64,000 nt of DNA from Nostoc paludosum FACHB-159 (GCF_014698835.1 NZ_JACJTU010000006.1:1-64000); one strand, 5' to 3'; shown: positions 35,055-45,809, numbered from the stretch's first letter. Notes: generated by a model not told the origin, from the sequence alone. Made by a program: numbers and translations.

Positions 35055-38000
35055 TTAATTTTTCGGAGCCTGGGCTGGCATTAAATAATTTCTCAATATT
35101 TCAGCTAATACCTGTACGTGGGGTTCGTGAAGTAGAGAAAGGTGAGAACCGGGAATATAATGTACATCTAATCCTCCGGCAACTATCTCGCCCCAACCAA
35201 ATTGAGGATCGTATTGTATGCCTATACCTTCGCCTCGGTTTTGGTCTTCAGTCCGCAAGAGGATAGCTCGACCAGGGTAGGCTGGATAAGTATATTGACT
35301 AATAGCTTGAGTATTAATGTCTATACTTTTTAAGTGTTTGTCAGTTTCAGGTAAATCAAGTTTGGCTTCCAAATAACGCCTATATGTATTTTGGAGGCGG
35401 GATTTATTCCAATAGCTCCATTTCACAATCTTTTGCCAGAGGTAGTCAACTCCTTGTTGAAGGATATTATTTAAATGCAAGAAGATGCGTTTGAAAAATG
35501 GCGATCGCCAGCTATAACCAGGACGACAACTATCAAGGATAATTAAAATACCAATTTCTTCACCTTTTTCGTGGAGTTGTCGAGCCATCTCAAAAGCAAC
35601 TGCACCTCCAAAAGAATAACCTCCCAGAAAATAAGGGCCATGAGGTTGGAAGGTCTTAATTTCTTGAATGTAGTGCGCGGCCATGTCTTCAACGCGGGTA
35701 TGGAAAGGATGTTTTCCATCTAGCCCCTGTGGTTGTAGTCCGTAAAATGGTTGTTCGGAACCTAAATTTTGTGCCAATTCACGGAAACACAAGACTTCTC
35801 CACCAAGTCCGTGAACGCAGAAGAAAGGCGGCTTGGAGCCATTGGGTTGAATTTCTACTAAGGATGACCAAGTAGCTTTTGATTTGTTTTTTGCTGAAGT
35901 CTTATTTATAGCTAAATCTGCTTCTTCACTGATGATTTTGGCTAAAGCTTCTACAGTACTTGACTGGAAAAGAATGGCAAGCGGCAAATTTTTATTAAAT
36001 GTCTTTTCAATTTGCCAAAATAATTTTACTGCCAGTAGAGAATGCCCTCCTAATTCAAAGAAGTTATCTTGAATGCCAATGGGCTGTACGCCTAAAAGTT
36101 GTTCCCAAATTTCTGTTAGCTGGCGTTCCACTTCATTGCGGGGAGCAACAAAGGTTCCTTCTGGTTCTTGTCTTGATAAGTCGGGTGCAGGTAAGACGCG
36201 GCGGTTTACCTTGCCGTTGGGAGTTAGGGGCATGGCCTCCAGCAAGACGAAAGCTGAAGGTAGCATGTACTGTGGTAGCTTGGTCGAGAGGAAGCGCCGG
36301 ATTTCACTAACTGTAGTTACTGAATCCTGATTTAGGATAATGTAAGCTACTAAACGTAGATCTCCTGGAACATCTTCACGGACAATTACTACAGTCTGGA
36401 GTACATCTGGGTGTTGGGCTAACACCGTCTCAATTTCTCCTGGCTCAATGCGTATGCCACGGATTTTGACTTGATGATCTTTGCGACCGAGGATTTCTAA
36501 AGAACCATCTGGACGATAGCAACCGCGATCGCCTGTATAATACAGCAAATCTTCTTCGTCATTTCCAAAGGGATTTTTGACAAAGCGAGAACGGTTTTCT
36601 TGCTGGGCATTGATGTAACCCAAACTCCGAAATGGAGTCCTAATTACAATTTCGCCCGGTTCGCCAATGCCGCACGGTTGATGATTTGGTGTAAAAACTA
36701 GTGCTTGGCTTTCTGGTAATGGCGATCCTACTGGCTGTATTCCTGGCATACACTCAACAGGTACTTGGTAATAACACTTAGCCAAGGTTGTCTCCGTTGG
36801 CCCGTAGAGATTGACAATTTCCCCTGATTCTGGGAAAGCATCCCGCCACCGAAGTACAAGTGTTTCCTTGAGAGGTTCCCCAGCAAAAAATAACCAACGT
36901 AAGTTACGTAGAAAAACTCCTGATGGTACATTCACTAACCAAGATTGTGCTAAGGAAGGAACTGTGTGCAATACAGAAATTTGCTCGGCTTCTAAGTAAC
37001 GCAAAATTTTAGTCGGTTCTAAATTATCCCCTTCCTCTGGCAAACACAAAGTTGCACCACTAGTTAAAGGTAAGAAAATATCTCTGAGGACGACATCAAA
37101 GGAAAGGCCTGTCAATTGCGCAACGCGGTCTTGCTGACCAATTTTAAATGTCTGCCGCTGCCAGTTGAGAAAATGCGCCATTCCTTTGTGACACCCCAGT
37201 ACGCCCTTAGGTACGCCAGTGGTGCCGGAAGTAAAGAAAATATAAGCTGCATCATCACCAGCGATTTGAGGCAAGTTTACAGTTTGAGTACTGCCTTGGA
37301 GTGAATTTAGAATTTCTCCTGTATCTGGATTTACCCAGATACTAATTAAAGATTCAGCTATGCCTCTATCTTCTTGAGCCTGAGTATCTATATATAATAT
37401 GTATTTAGCTTTAGCTTGTTGTAGCATCAGCTGGTGACGTTGGCTAGGCAGTTTGCGATCGAGTGTCAACAGCACACCGCCGCTTAAAAGCACAGCTGTC
37501 ATACTTGCAATCAGTCCAAAGCTGCGCGTCCCAAACACCGCCACCACATCTCCCCGCTGGAGTCCTTGGGATAATAAAGCCTCAGCTAAACCTTGAGCTA
37601 TTTTCCCCAATTTTCCATAGTTCCAAGTCCGAGAACCTTGACGAAGTGCGGAATGTTCTGGCACAGAGTTCACCCAAGAGGTAAACATTGTTGTTACCAG
37701 TTCGTACTCTGGTTGAGGCAACACTGCTGTTGGTTCTGGCAGCAAAAATCGCGCTTGTGGTGTGACCAGAGAATACAAACTAATCTGATTTTCTGGAGCC
37801 GCAACAATTTGATTCAATAAATGATGGAATTGATGCAGCATTTCCATCATCCGCTCTGGAGTAAACAAATCGGTGTTGTAAACTAAATCAAGCTTGATTC
37901 CTTGATTTTGTTCTGTAACATACAAAGTTAAGTCAAACTTAGAACCTGTTTCTAGCATCGGGATTGGTTCTACAGCCACCTCAGGTATTTCCAGTCGGAT

Positions 38001-40994
38001 GTCCCTCAAGTTGAGCATATTAAACCACACTTGAAAAAGTGGGTTGCGGCTGGTATCCCGTTCTGGTTGCAGTTCTTCCACCAGTTTCTCGAAGGGCATA
38101 TCTTGATGGGCATAAGCACCCAAGGCCATCTGCCGGACTCGACTCAGCACTGAACGAAAACTGGGATCGCCAGAAAAATCAGTCCGTAAAACCACAGTAT
38201 TAATGAAAAATCCAATTAACCCTTCAACTTCAGAACGGTTACGTCCAGCAATGGGAGAACCAATGAGAATATCTTCTTGCCCAGTATAGCGATGCAGTAT
38301 TGTTCCAAAGGCCGCCAGCAAGGTCATAAATAAGGTGACACCTTCCTGACGCGACAGTTCTGTGAGTGATACACCCAAGCTTTGGGGTAGCGTTAATGAC
38401 TCGGCCGCCCCTTGGTAAGTTTGCACTGGTGGCCGTGGTCGGTCAGTGGGTAATTCCAGTACAGTATTAGCGCCTGCTAACTGAGTTTTCCAGTAGTTTA
38501 TTTGGTTGGAGAGGACTTCACCCGACAACCATTGATGCTGCCAAGCAGCAAAATCGGCATATTGAATGGGTAATTTTGCTAAGGGAGAAGGCTTACCATT
38601 TAAAAAAGCTTCATAAACGGCTACTAACTGCTGCCAGAGAATACCCATTGACCAACCATCTGAGGCAATGTGGTGCATGACTAACAGGAGTATTTGCTCG
38701 TGTTCGTCTATTTGCAGCAAGCTAGCCCGCAGCATCAAGTCAGATTCGAGGTTGAAGGGGGGTTGCGCTTCTTGAGTGAGGAGATATTGCGCTTGCTCCT
38801 CTGTGACTGTAATTACCTTGAGTTCGACAGACCGAGGGGGAGTAATTACTTGTATGGGGCTACCATCGGGTGATTTAATAAAGTTTGTTCGCAGTGCTTC
38901 GTGATGAACAACGATCGCATCTAGCGCCTGTTGCAATACACCCACATTTAACTCACCCGTTAAGCGCTGTGCATCTGAAATAATATATGCCCGACTGTTG
39001 GGTTCCAATTGCTCCAAAAACCAGACTCGTTGCTGGGCAAAGGATAAGGGCGCTGCTTCTCTGTTGGCAATTTGGGGAATGGCCTGATTTTCGGGATTAT
39101 TTTCTGCAATTTGGTTTTGAGCAATTGCTTCGGCTAAATTAGCGATCGTGGGATTTTCAAACAAAACTTGCAACGATATTTCTATGCCGAAGGCTTCGCG
39201 AACTCTAGACATCACTTGAGTAGCCAGGAGTGAATGGCCTCCCAATTCAAAAAAGTTATTGTAGATGCCTACTTGTTCCAAACGCAGAACTTTTGCCCAG
39301 ATGCTTGCTAAGACTTCTTCTGTGGGATTTTGGGGTGGGACAAAGTTACTTGAAAGATGAAGGTCGGATATATCAGGTGCAGGCAAAGCGCGGCGGTCTA
39401 TTTTCCCATTGGGGTTTAATGGCAGGGTATCTAAAAATACGAAGTAGCCAGGCACCATGTATTCAGGTAGGCGACCTTGCAAAAACTGGCGTATTTCAAC
39501 CTGAGTAGGAATTTCCCCAGGGTTAGGAACCATATATGCCACCAGCCGCTTATCGCCAGGAATATCTTCTCTAGCTATAACTAAAGTCTGCGTCAGCGCT
39601 GGATGTTGACTAAGTACAGCTTCAATTTCTCCCAATTCAATCCGGAAACCGCGTATTTTCACTTGGTGGTCAATGCGACCAACAAACTCTACATTGCCAT
39701 CGCTGTTATAACGTGCCAAGTCCCCAGTTCTGTAAAGGCGTGCCCCTTCTTGAGAGCTAAAAGGATCGATAATAAACTTTTCTTTCGTCAGTTCTGGACG
39801 GTTGAGATAGCCCCGCGCTAAACCAATACCGCCAATATATAGTTCACCTGACTCACCAACAGGCACAGGCTGTAAATTTTCATCGAGGATGTAAATCTGA
39901 GCATTGGTAATGGGGCGACCAATGGGAGCAATGGTGTAACTAGTGCCCCGCTGGCAAGTCCAGAATGTGGTATCAATGGACGCTTCTGTGGGGCCGTAAC
40001 AATTGTGTAAAACATTGTCCAAATTCAATTGGGCAAAAAATCGGTCTATGAGTTCTACAGGTAAAGCTTCACCACCGCAGGTAACGTGCCTGAGAAGTCG
40101 GCAATTCTCAATTCCCTTTTCTTCCAATAAAACACGCAATATTGAAGGTACCAAGGCTAGGACAGTGATTTGCTGGTGGGCGATCGCTTTTACAAGATAG
40201 GCAGCGTCTTGATGTCCACCAGGACGAGGTATAATTAATTGCCCCCCAAAGCACAACGGCCAGAATATCTGCCACACTGAGGGGTCAAAACTAAAAGAAA
40301 TGGTCAGTAAAACTTTGTCTGCGTCAGTTAATCTAAAGGTTGTTTGCCGCCAGTGCAATTGATTGCAGATTCCACGGTGAGGAATCATTACACCCTTGGG
40401 CTGTCCTGTAGAACCAGATGTGTAAATTACGTAAATTAAATTATCAAGCGTCGTTTGATTTACAGGATTTTCTTGGTTGTTTTGGGTGTTTTCTTCCAAA
40501 AGCAAGTCTAGACAAATTACTTGTGCCTGATGCGGTGGTAAGTTCTCAACCAATTTCTCTTGGGTTAACAACACTGGTGTTTGTGTATCTTCCAAGATGA
40601 AAGCTAAGCGCTCTTTTGGATACGACGGATCTAAAGGCACATAAGCACCTCCAGCTTTGAGAATTCCCAACAGCCCTACAATCATCTCCAAGGAGCGCTC
40701 TAAACAAATACCCACAAGTACTTCTGGCCCAACACCTAATGTACGCAGATAGTGTGCTAGTTGATTTGCTCGTTGGTTTAACTGCTGATATGTAAGTTGC
40801 GTGTTTTCAAATACTACTGCAATTGCTTGGGGCGATCGCTCTACCTGCATCTCAAACATTTGATGGATACACAGATTACCAGCAATTGTTTGGGTATCAG
40901 TCCATTCGTGGATAACTTCAGTACCCCAAATGTTAGTTAAGGTATCTAACGGAATATTTTCTTTATCTTTTGAAGTATTATTGTCTATCTGCAT
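35055..40994 (-). CDS. Dimodular NRPS: A-PCP-C-A-PCP-TE
   Basis: 1979-residue non-ribosomal peptide synthetase. A1 (about 35-560) has Y-T-S-G-S-T-G-Q-P-K-G, N-C-Y-G-P-T-E and N-P-N-G-K-I-D-R. PCP1 has Ser near 587 in L-G-G-H-S-L. C (about 645-1080) has an intact H-H-I-A-S-D-G. A2 (about 1105-1590) has F-T-S-G-T-T-G-V-P-K-G and T-P-N-G-K-V-N-R. PCP2 has Ser near 1650. TE has G-Y-S-F-G-G near 1790, with Asp in I-L-D-S and His in G-S-H-L-S. No N-terminal C domain means module 1 loads; the expected product is a dipeptide or its cyclised form. Pocket residues by rough eye alignment: A1 D-P-W...T-G-C-I-D, A2 D-V-R...F-A-L-L-A, which I cannot assign. There is no MbtH, transporter or phosphopantetheinyl transferase nearby. 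Confidence 0.92.
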   Translation of the reverse strand: MQIDNNTSKDKENIPLDTLTNIWGTEVIHEWTDTQTIAGNLCIHQMFEMQVERSPQAIAVVFENTQLTYQQLNQRANQLAHYLRTLGVGPEVLVGICLERSLEMIVGLLGILKAGGAYVPLDPSYPKERLAFILEDTQTPVLLTQEKLVENLPPHQAQVICLDLLLEENTQNNQENPVNQTTLDNLIYVIYTSGSTGQPKGVMIPHRGICNQLHWRQTTFRLTDADKVLLTISFSFDPSVWQIFWPLCFGGQLIIPRPGGHQDAAYLVKAIAHQQITVLALVPSILRVLLEEKGIENCRLLRHVTCGGEALPVELIDRFFAQLNLDNVLHNCYGPTEASIDTTFWTCQRGTSYTIAPIGRPITNAQIYILDENLQPVPVGESGELYIGGIGLARGYLNRPELTKEKFIIDPFSSQEGARLYRTGDLARYNSDGNVEFVGRIDHQVKIRGFRIELGEIEAVLSQHPALTQTLVIAREDIPGDKRLVAYMVPNPGEIPTQVEIRQFLQGRLPEYMVPGYFVFLDTLPLNPNGKIDRRALPAPDISDLHLSSNFVPPQNPTEEVLASIWAKVLRLEQVGIYNNFFELGGHSLLATQVMSRVREAFGIEISLQVLFENPTIANLAEAIAQNQIAENNPENQAIPQIANREAAPLSFAQQRVWFLEQLEPNSRAYIISDAQRLTGELNVGVLQQALDAIVVHHEALRTNFIKSPDGSPIQVITPPRSVELKVITVTEEQAQYLLTQEAQPPFNLESDLMLRASLLQIDEHEQILLLVMHHIASDGWSMGILWQQLVAVYEAFLNGKPSPLAKLPIQYADFAAWQHQWLSGEVLSNQINYWKTQLAGANTVLELPTDRPRPPVQTYQGAAESLTLPQSLGVSLTELSRQEGVTLFMTLLAAFGTILHRYTGQEDILIGSPIAGRNRSEVEGLIGFFINTVVLRTDFSGDPSFRSVLSRVRQMALGAYAHQDMPFEKLVEELQPERDTSRNPLFQVWFNMLNLRDIRLEIPEVAVEPIPMLETGSKFDLTLYVTEQNQGIKLDLVYNTDLFTPERMMEMLHQFHHLLNQIVAAPENQISLYSLVTPQARFLLPEPTAVLPQPEYELVTTMFTSWVNSVPEHSALRQGSRTWNYGKLGKIAQGLAEALLSQGLQRGDVVAVFGTRSFGLIASMTAVLLSGGVLLTLDRKLPSQRHQLMLQQAKAKYILYIDTQAQEDRGIAESLISIWVNPDTGEILNSLQGSTQTVNLPQIAGDDAAYIFFTSGTTGVPKGVLGCHKGMAHFLNWQRQTFKIGQQDRVAQLTGLSFDVVLRDIFLPLTSGATLCLPEEGDNLEPTKILRYLEAEQISVLHTVPSLAQSWLVNVPSGVFLRNLRWLFFAGEPLKETLVLRWRDAFPESGEIVNLYGPTETTLAKCYYQVPVECMPGIQPVGSPLPESQALVFTPNHQPCGIGEPGEIVIRTPFRSLGYINAQQENRSRFVKNPFGNDEEDLLYYTGDRGCYRPDGSLEILGRKDHQVKIRGIRIEPGEIETVLAQHPDVLQTVVIVREDVPGDLRLVAYIILNQDSVTTVSEIRRFLSTKLPQYMLPSAFVLLEAMPLTPNGKVNRRVLPAPDLSRQEPEGTFVAPRNEVERQLTEIWEQLLGVQPIGIQDNFFELGGHSLLAVKLFWQIEKTFNKNLPLAILFQSSTVEALAKIISEEADLAINKTSAKNKSKATWSSLVEIQPNGSKPPFFCVHGLGGEVLCFRELAQNLGSEQPFYGLQPQGLDGKHPFHTRVEDMAAHYIQEIKTFQPHGPYFLGGYSFGGAVAFEMARQLHEKGEEIGILIILDSCRPGYSWRSPFFKRIFLHLNNILQQGVDYLWQKIVKWSYWNKSRLQNTYRRYLEAKLDLPETDKHLKSIDINTQAISQYTYPAYPGRAILLRTEDQNRGEGIGIQYDPQFGWGEIVAGGLDVHYIPGSHLSLLHEPHVQVLAEILRNYLMPAQAPKN

Positions 40995-42536
40995 TTTCTA
41001 TATATCAAGAATTTACTAAAGTCTCTCGTTCCATTTGTGATTTTACTAAAGCCAAAATTCCTATTGATTTAATAATAATCAGGATATATTTATATTACTT
41101 AATTATTTGTATGTTTTTGATATATTGTATTTTTTAAGCCAGGAAAAAGCTGTACAGTCAGTAAAATAATTTTTTTCAATATTTCCTAATAAAAGAGGTT
41201 CCTGAGTTTTCAAGAGGCTTTAAATCAAAATTTATACCCAAAATTATAATTATCTATTATTTCAAAAGTTGCCTTTATAAAATATATAAAATAAATGTAT
41301 ATATGCTTGAAAAATCCCATAATCTCGGAGTTTAGGCTTTAAAAATTCAAAACTATATGACCAATTAAAAATAAATATTTGAGTTTTATGTAAAAAGTGA
41401 ATTGCTGTTTTTAGTTACGTAATGTAGCAAATATCATAGTGGAGTTACTTTATCCCTTTTTATCCCTTTTTATATTGACTGGCTGAGCTAAAAAATAATT
41501 ATTACCGAATCTTCATTGTGTTTCTTAGTATGTAAAATTACTGTAAAGCCTTAGTATGAGTAGCTGCAATAATTACGGAAATTCATTACAATTTTTACAT
41601 ACGCACTTAATTGCGTAAGTCTATAGTTTCAGATATGGAACCCTAAATTAGTTCTAAATCTAATGTGAATCCAAAGAATAGCCAAAATAATTGACTCTCG
41701 AAAGGAGCAAAAATGCCTATAATGCAGATATAACAAGCCTTATACGTCTTAAACATACTTGATAGTGCTTCAATTTCTGAAAACTCATTTTTAGTGTTCC
41801 ATATTTGCGGAACAATTTTATTGGTTTTGTGAAGTACACATCTTGATTTGTTACACTCCAGCGAACAAAATACTCACTTGACAAGAGCGATTTAGTGATG
41901 AAGCGAACCTTCGGATTTCACTGAAGTTACGGTCTATTGTCTATTCAGATGTTTAAGAAGTGATACGAATCTAACCAAAGTTCAAAGAAATGTAAATTTT
42001 TGTAACAAAAATCAACAATTTTGATGCATTTCGTTATATGTTATGTCTGTATGTTTTTTTAATCAGTAATTATGCGTAAGCAAGCAAAAAGCCTTGAAGC
42101 AAAACTGAACTAGTATAGCTAAACATACTACATTAACTTCGTAAGGGGTATAATTTTTTCTGAAAGCCCAGATCTGTGAAAGACCTTTGACGGCCCGGTT
42201 AATGTACTACGAAAATTACAAACTTTGATATCTTGACCTGGCATGTCCAATTATTAATGTCAGGAACTGCATTGAACTATAGTTTAATTAAGACAAAACC
42301 CTTACCTTTACATTAAAGCCCCAAGTTCCCAGATGCTACGTTGTAAAAAATGCTGAAGGTTTGGGTAAAGCTCACACTAAGACGCTCGAATATATTTTTG
42401 CTAAAAAAATTAACTTTACTCTTAAAAAGAGAGTAAATATTCAACTAAGAAGGTCAAGTTTGTTTCTAAAGACATGTGAGATATTCCACTTGCATATATT
42501 TTCATCCAACTTTAACGACACCAAGTGTTACTAACT
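40995..42536. other. 1.54-kb AT-rich divergent spacer
   Basis: No gene is accepted. It separates the NRPS (-) from the polysaccharide locus (+) and must hold both promoters and leaders. Noted items: tandem TTTTTATCCC units at about 41450-41475 and a small hairpin TTTACTCT/AGAGTAAA at 42415-42437, 100 bases before the first polysaccharide gene. No tRNA or recognisable RNA was found. The length suggests a long leader, decayed genes or an RNA gene. Confidence 0.5.
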
Positions 42537-43976
42537 ATGAGTAATCAAAGTATCGCAACAAACAAATTGAGTGAAGTACCTTTGGATCTACGTGCATCTT
42601 CAATAGTGAAAGTACGCAAAGGTTCGTGGTGGCTGAGACTAACAACACTGTTTTTAGTAGATTGTACTCTTTTATCCTTAGCTTGGATTTTAGCTGGATA
42701 CCAATCTTCTTACAGTTTTACTTGGGGCAGTTCAATTAATTATTTGCCCATATTAATAACTATTGGCATTCAAATAGGATCGCTAGCTCTAGAGGGTATT
42801 TACCGAGAGGGTCAAAAACGGTATGACTATCTCAATATTATTAAATCACTGACTTTTGCTCACGGACTAATATTGCTTTTTTGTTTGACATATCAGCCAA
42901 TTATAGATATTAAAAGTCCGAGGTTAATACTGTTGTCTTGGTTATTCAGTACATTTTTTGTTTGTACTGGTAGATATAGTGTAAATCTAGTTCTCGAATA
43001 TCTCCGTAAGCAAAAGAAAATAGTCCGTTCTTCTGTATTCATTATCTCCGATCCTCAAGACCACGAGCAAATAGCAAGCTTCATAAAAAAAGAGAAGCAT
43101 TACATTGTATCTGGAACAGCAAACACTAACGCCTTAGACAGATATCAACGTCAACAAACATTGAATCAACTTAATCAGCTAGGCGTAACAGAAGTCTTCA
43201 TATCTTGGGATGCTTTGAAGAATAGAATGTTTTTGTGTTGGTTATTTCAAGCATCAGGTATACAAGTACATATTATACCGATGGAATTAAAACCAATTTA
43301 TAGAAACGTAGAATTCAACAAAATAGGAGGAATGCCTTGTCTGAGTTTAGATTGCCCGATAATTACAGGTAAAGACTTCTGGATAAAGCGTATTTGTGAT
43401 TTTTGTTTCGCCACTTTCTTCGTAATGTTAACATTCCCCATCTACATAGCTATAGCTATAGCTATAAAGTTGGATTCTCCTGGCACAGTATTTTACAAGC
43501 AAACTCGTATCGGCCTACATGGAAAACAGTTCAAAGTATGGAAGTTTAGAACCATGAGAGCTGATGCAGACAAATTGCAGAAGGAACTGGAAGCTTTAAA
43601 TGAGACAAAAGATGGGATTATTTTCAAAATAAAAGACGACCCTCGTATTACTCGTGTTGGAAAATTTCTCCGTCGTTACAGTTTAGACGAATTACCCCAA
43701 CTCTTTAATGTGATCCTTGGAGAAATGAGTATAGTTGGGCCTCGTCCTTTACCAACTAGAGATGTAGATAAGTTTTCTGAACATCATTTTATTCGACATG
43801 AAGTTTTACCTGGTGTTACAGGACTTTGGCAAGTTTCAGGCCGTTCAAATATTTTAGATTTTGAACAAGTTATAGCTCTGGATATGAGCTACATAGAAAA
43901 TTGGTCGCTTAGTTTAGACTTTGAAATTTTACTCAAAACAGTTATGGTGGTTTTGAAAAAAGAAGGTGCATACTAA
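42537..43976 (+). CDS. Polyprenyl-phosphate sugar phosphotransferase (WcaJ/CpsE-like)
   Basis: About 479 residues. Four N-terminal membrane helices (35-130) lead to a Rossmann-like middle (CoA-binding-like) domain, then a membrane helix near 290. The C-terminal sugar-transferase domain has K-L-D-S-P-G-T-V-F-Y-K-Q-T-R-I-G, W-K-F-R-T-M, R-Y-S-L-D-E-L-P-Q, G-P-R-P-L-P and P-G-V-T-G-L-W-Q. It transfers hexose-1-phosphate to undecaprenyl phosphate and so starts repeat-unit assembly. ATG 42537 is preferred; a GTG at 42525 would add four residues. First gene of the locus. Confidence 0.92.
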   Translation: MSNQSIATNKLSEVPLDLRASSIVKVRKGSWWLRLTTLFLVDCTLLSLAWILAGYQSSYSFTWGSSINYLPILITIGIQIGSLALEGIYREGQKRYDYLNIIKSLTFAHGLILLFCLTYQPIIDIKSPRLILLSWLFSTFFVCTGRYSVNLVLEYLRKQKKIVRSSVFIISDPQDHEQIASFIKKEKHYIVSGTANTNALDRYQRQQTLNQLNQLGVTEVFISWDALKNRMFLCWLFQASGIQVHIIPMELKPIYRNVEFNKIGGMPCLSLDCPIITGKDFWIKRICDFCFATFFVMLTFPIYIAIAIAIKLDSPGTVFYKQTRIGLHGKQFKVWKFRTMRADADKLQKELEALNETKDGIIFKIKDDPRITRVGKFLRRYSLDELPQLFNVILGEMSIVGPRPLPTRDVDKFSEHHFIRHEVLPGVTGLWQVSGRSNILDFEQVIALDMSYIENWSLSLDFEILLKTVMVVLKKEGAY

Positions 43977-43984
43977 AATAAAAT

Positions 43985-44052
43985 GAGTTGCTGTCGTTGA
44001 GTTTCACTCAATTAATTGCCAAAATCATGAAAAAACTCAACGAAGCAACCTC
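43985..44052 (+). terminator. Long imperfect stem-loop after the priming transferase
   Basis: GAGTTGCTGTCGTTGAGTTT pairs with AAACTCAACGAAGCAACCTC (about 18 of 20 positions) across a 28-base loop, followed by TTTATTTATCC. It could terminate or attenuate between the priming transferase and the rest of the locus. The following 325 bases to 44378 are AT-rich and empty. Confidence 0.6.
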
Positions 44053-44378
44053 TTTATTTATCCTCAAATTATTTAAATATTTCTGTCTCAGTTACTTTAT
44101 TAAAAAAAGCAAAACTGACATATCACTTTGTGCCAAGTAAGTAAATATTTTCTTCAAAAATAAATCGGAGAAATAAATAAAATTAATTTAAATGCTTGAT
44201 ATGTCTAATAGCCTTAGAGTATCTGAGAAAACAGATTTTCACTTATGCATTTTAAGATTGAGAACTTATTTCTACAAAGATTTACGGTTTTTACAGTTAT
44301 GAATTTAATTTAAATTAAGTAACTGTAACATAAGGAAATCAGTGGAGCAAAAATTCTAAAAATTAAGCTGATTACTAT

Positions 44379-45809
44379 ATGCTAAAAAACCGTAAACTAA
44401 TAACTAATTCTGTTTCAATGGTAGTTAATCGTTTAGCGCAAAGCATCACAGCCTTTGTGTTAACGGCATCTATCGCTCGCATATTAGGAGCCGAGGTTCT
44501 AGGACAATATCTACTAGCATTCACCTATTACTTTATATTTGTAAACATTGCCTCACAGGGGTTAAAGACCTTATTTACTAGAGAAATAGCCCGCGAACCC
44601 GAAAAAACACCACTTTATTTAATAAGTGGAACCTGGTTGCAGTTAATTTTCAGCTGTTTAAGTTATGTCCTTTTGGTAATCATAGTATTTTTATTGCCCT
44701 ACACTTCTGAAACTTCTACTGCTTGCTACATAATGGGTTTAACAATCATTCCTTTTTCGCTTTCCAATATTACTGAGGCAATTTTTCAAGCAAAAGAAAA
44801 GATGCATCTAATTGCCCTAGCAACAGTTCCAGTGTATGTAATACGTTTATTCATCATGCTCTGGGCAATGCAGAGGAATTACGGAGTTGATTATTTAGCG
44901 GCGATTTTAGTTATTTCAGAATCAGTAATTTTGGGTATTGAATGGATTTTAATCACTAAAATTGTCAAAGCCAAATGGCAAATTGATAGAGATTTTGTCT
45001 GGAAAACAATAAAAAATGCGCGTACCTTCTTTGCAATTGAAGGACTAGCTGTGGTCAATGCCCGAATTCAAATTTTGATACTTTCACTATCAGGGAGCGA
45101 GTTTGTAATCGGTGTTTATGGTGGAATCATACAATTATTCCAGCCGTTTTTGATTATTGCCAATAGTATAGGAATAGCAATGTTTCCGGGATTATCAAAG
45201 GCAGTGAATCAAGGGCGGGATAAACAGCGAAACATTATAGAAAAATGTATTGAAATTTTATTAACCATTGGATTACCTTTATGTGTTGGTCTGCTATTTA
45301 TTGGGAAAAACTTACTAGTTTTTATATATAATCCTAGCTTTGCTCAAGGAAGTTTAGCTCTTAGTATTATTGCCATATCGTTAATTTTTCTTCCCTTTAA
45401 TCAGTCATTATCTTTTTTACTGGTAGCAAATGGGTTTGAGATTGTAAATTTGCGTCAAGTAGCTATCAACACTATATTAGGAAGTTTGTTAGGTCTGATA
45501 TTAGTCTCGCAATATAACTTACTGGGTGCAGCAATAATGGCTTTATTAATGAGTTTTATTGCTTTTAGTCAATATCTATATTTCACTTATACTCTTGTAT
45601 TTCCATTGAATTTATGGCGAATTATCCGCTCTCCTCTGATAATAAGTATCTTAATGGCAGTTGTATTTATGGTTTTAGAAACAAGTCATTTGAATTTTTT
45701 ATTAACTATAGCGATCGCCACTTGCTGCTATATTCTATTCGTTAGCTTTTCAAGTATTCATGCTTTAGGTAAAATTCATATTCTCTGGGAAAAAGTTGTA
45801 AAAAGATGA
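44379..45809 (+). CDS. wzx: Wzx-like oligosaccharide flippase
   Basis: 476-residue MOP-superfamily membrane protein with 12-14 hydrophobic segments. It begins K-L-I-T-N-S-V-S-M-V-V-N-R-L-A-Q-S and has A-R-I-L-G-A-E-V-L-G-Q-Y in the first loop, typical of 'polysaccharide biosynthesis protein' flippases. It moves lipid-linked repeat units to the periplasmic face. It precedes the GT2 gene by 72 bases. Confidence 0.87.
   Translation: MLKNRKLITNSVSMVVNRLAQSITAFVLTASIARILGAEVLGQYLLAFTYYFIFVNIASQGLKTLFTREIAREPEKTPLYLISGTWLQLIFSCLSYVLLVIIVFLLPYTSETSTACYIMGLTIIPFSLSNITEAIFQAKEKMHLIALATVPVYVIRLFIMLWAMQRNYGVDYLAAILVISESVILGIEWILITKIVKAKWQIDRDFVWKTIKNARTFFAIEGLAVVNARIQILILSLSGSEFVIGVYGGIIQLFQPFLIIANSIGIAMFPGLSKAVNQGRDKQRNIIEKCIEILLTIGLPLCVGLLFIGKNLLVFIYNPSFAQGSLALSIIAISLIFLPFNQSLSFLLVANGFEIVNLRQVAINTILGSLLGLILVSQYNLLGAAIMALLMSFIAFSQYLYFTYTLVFPLNLWRIIRSPLIISILMAVVFMVLETSHLNFLLTIAIATCCYILFVSFSSIHALGKIHILWEKVVKR

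Noticed and set aside
40995..42536. tRNA or known structured RNA in the long spacer
   Set aside because: I looked for the GTTCGA-type T-arm and for long GC-rich stems and found none.
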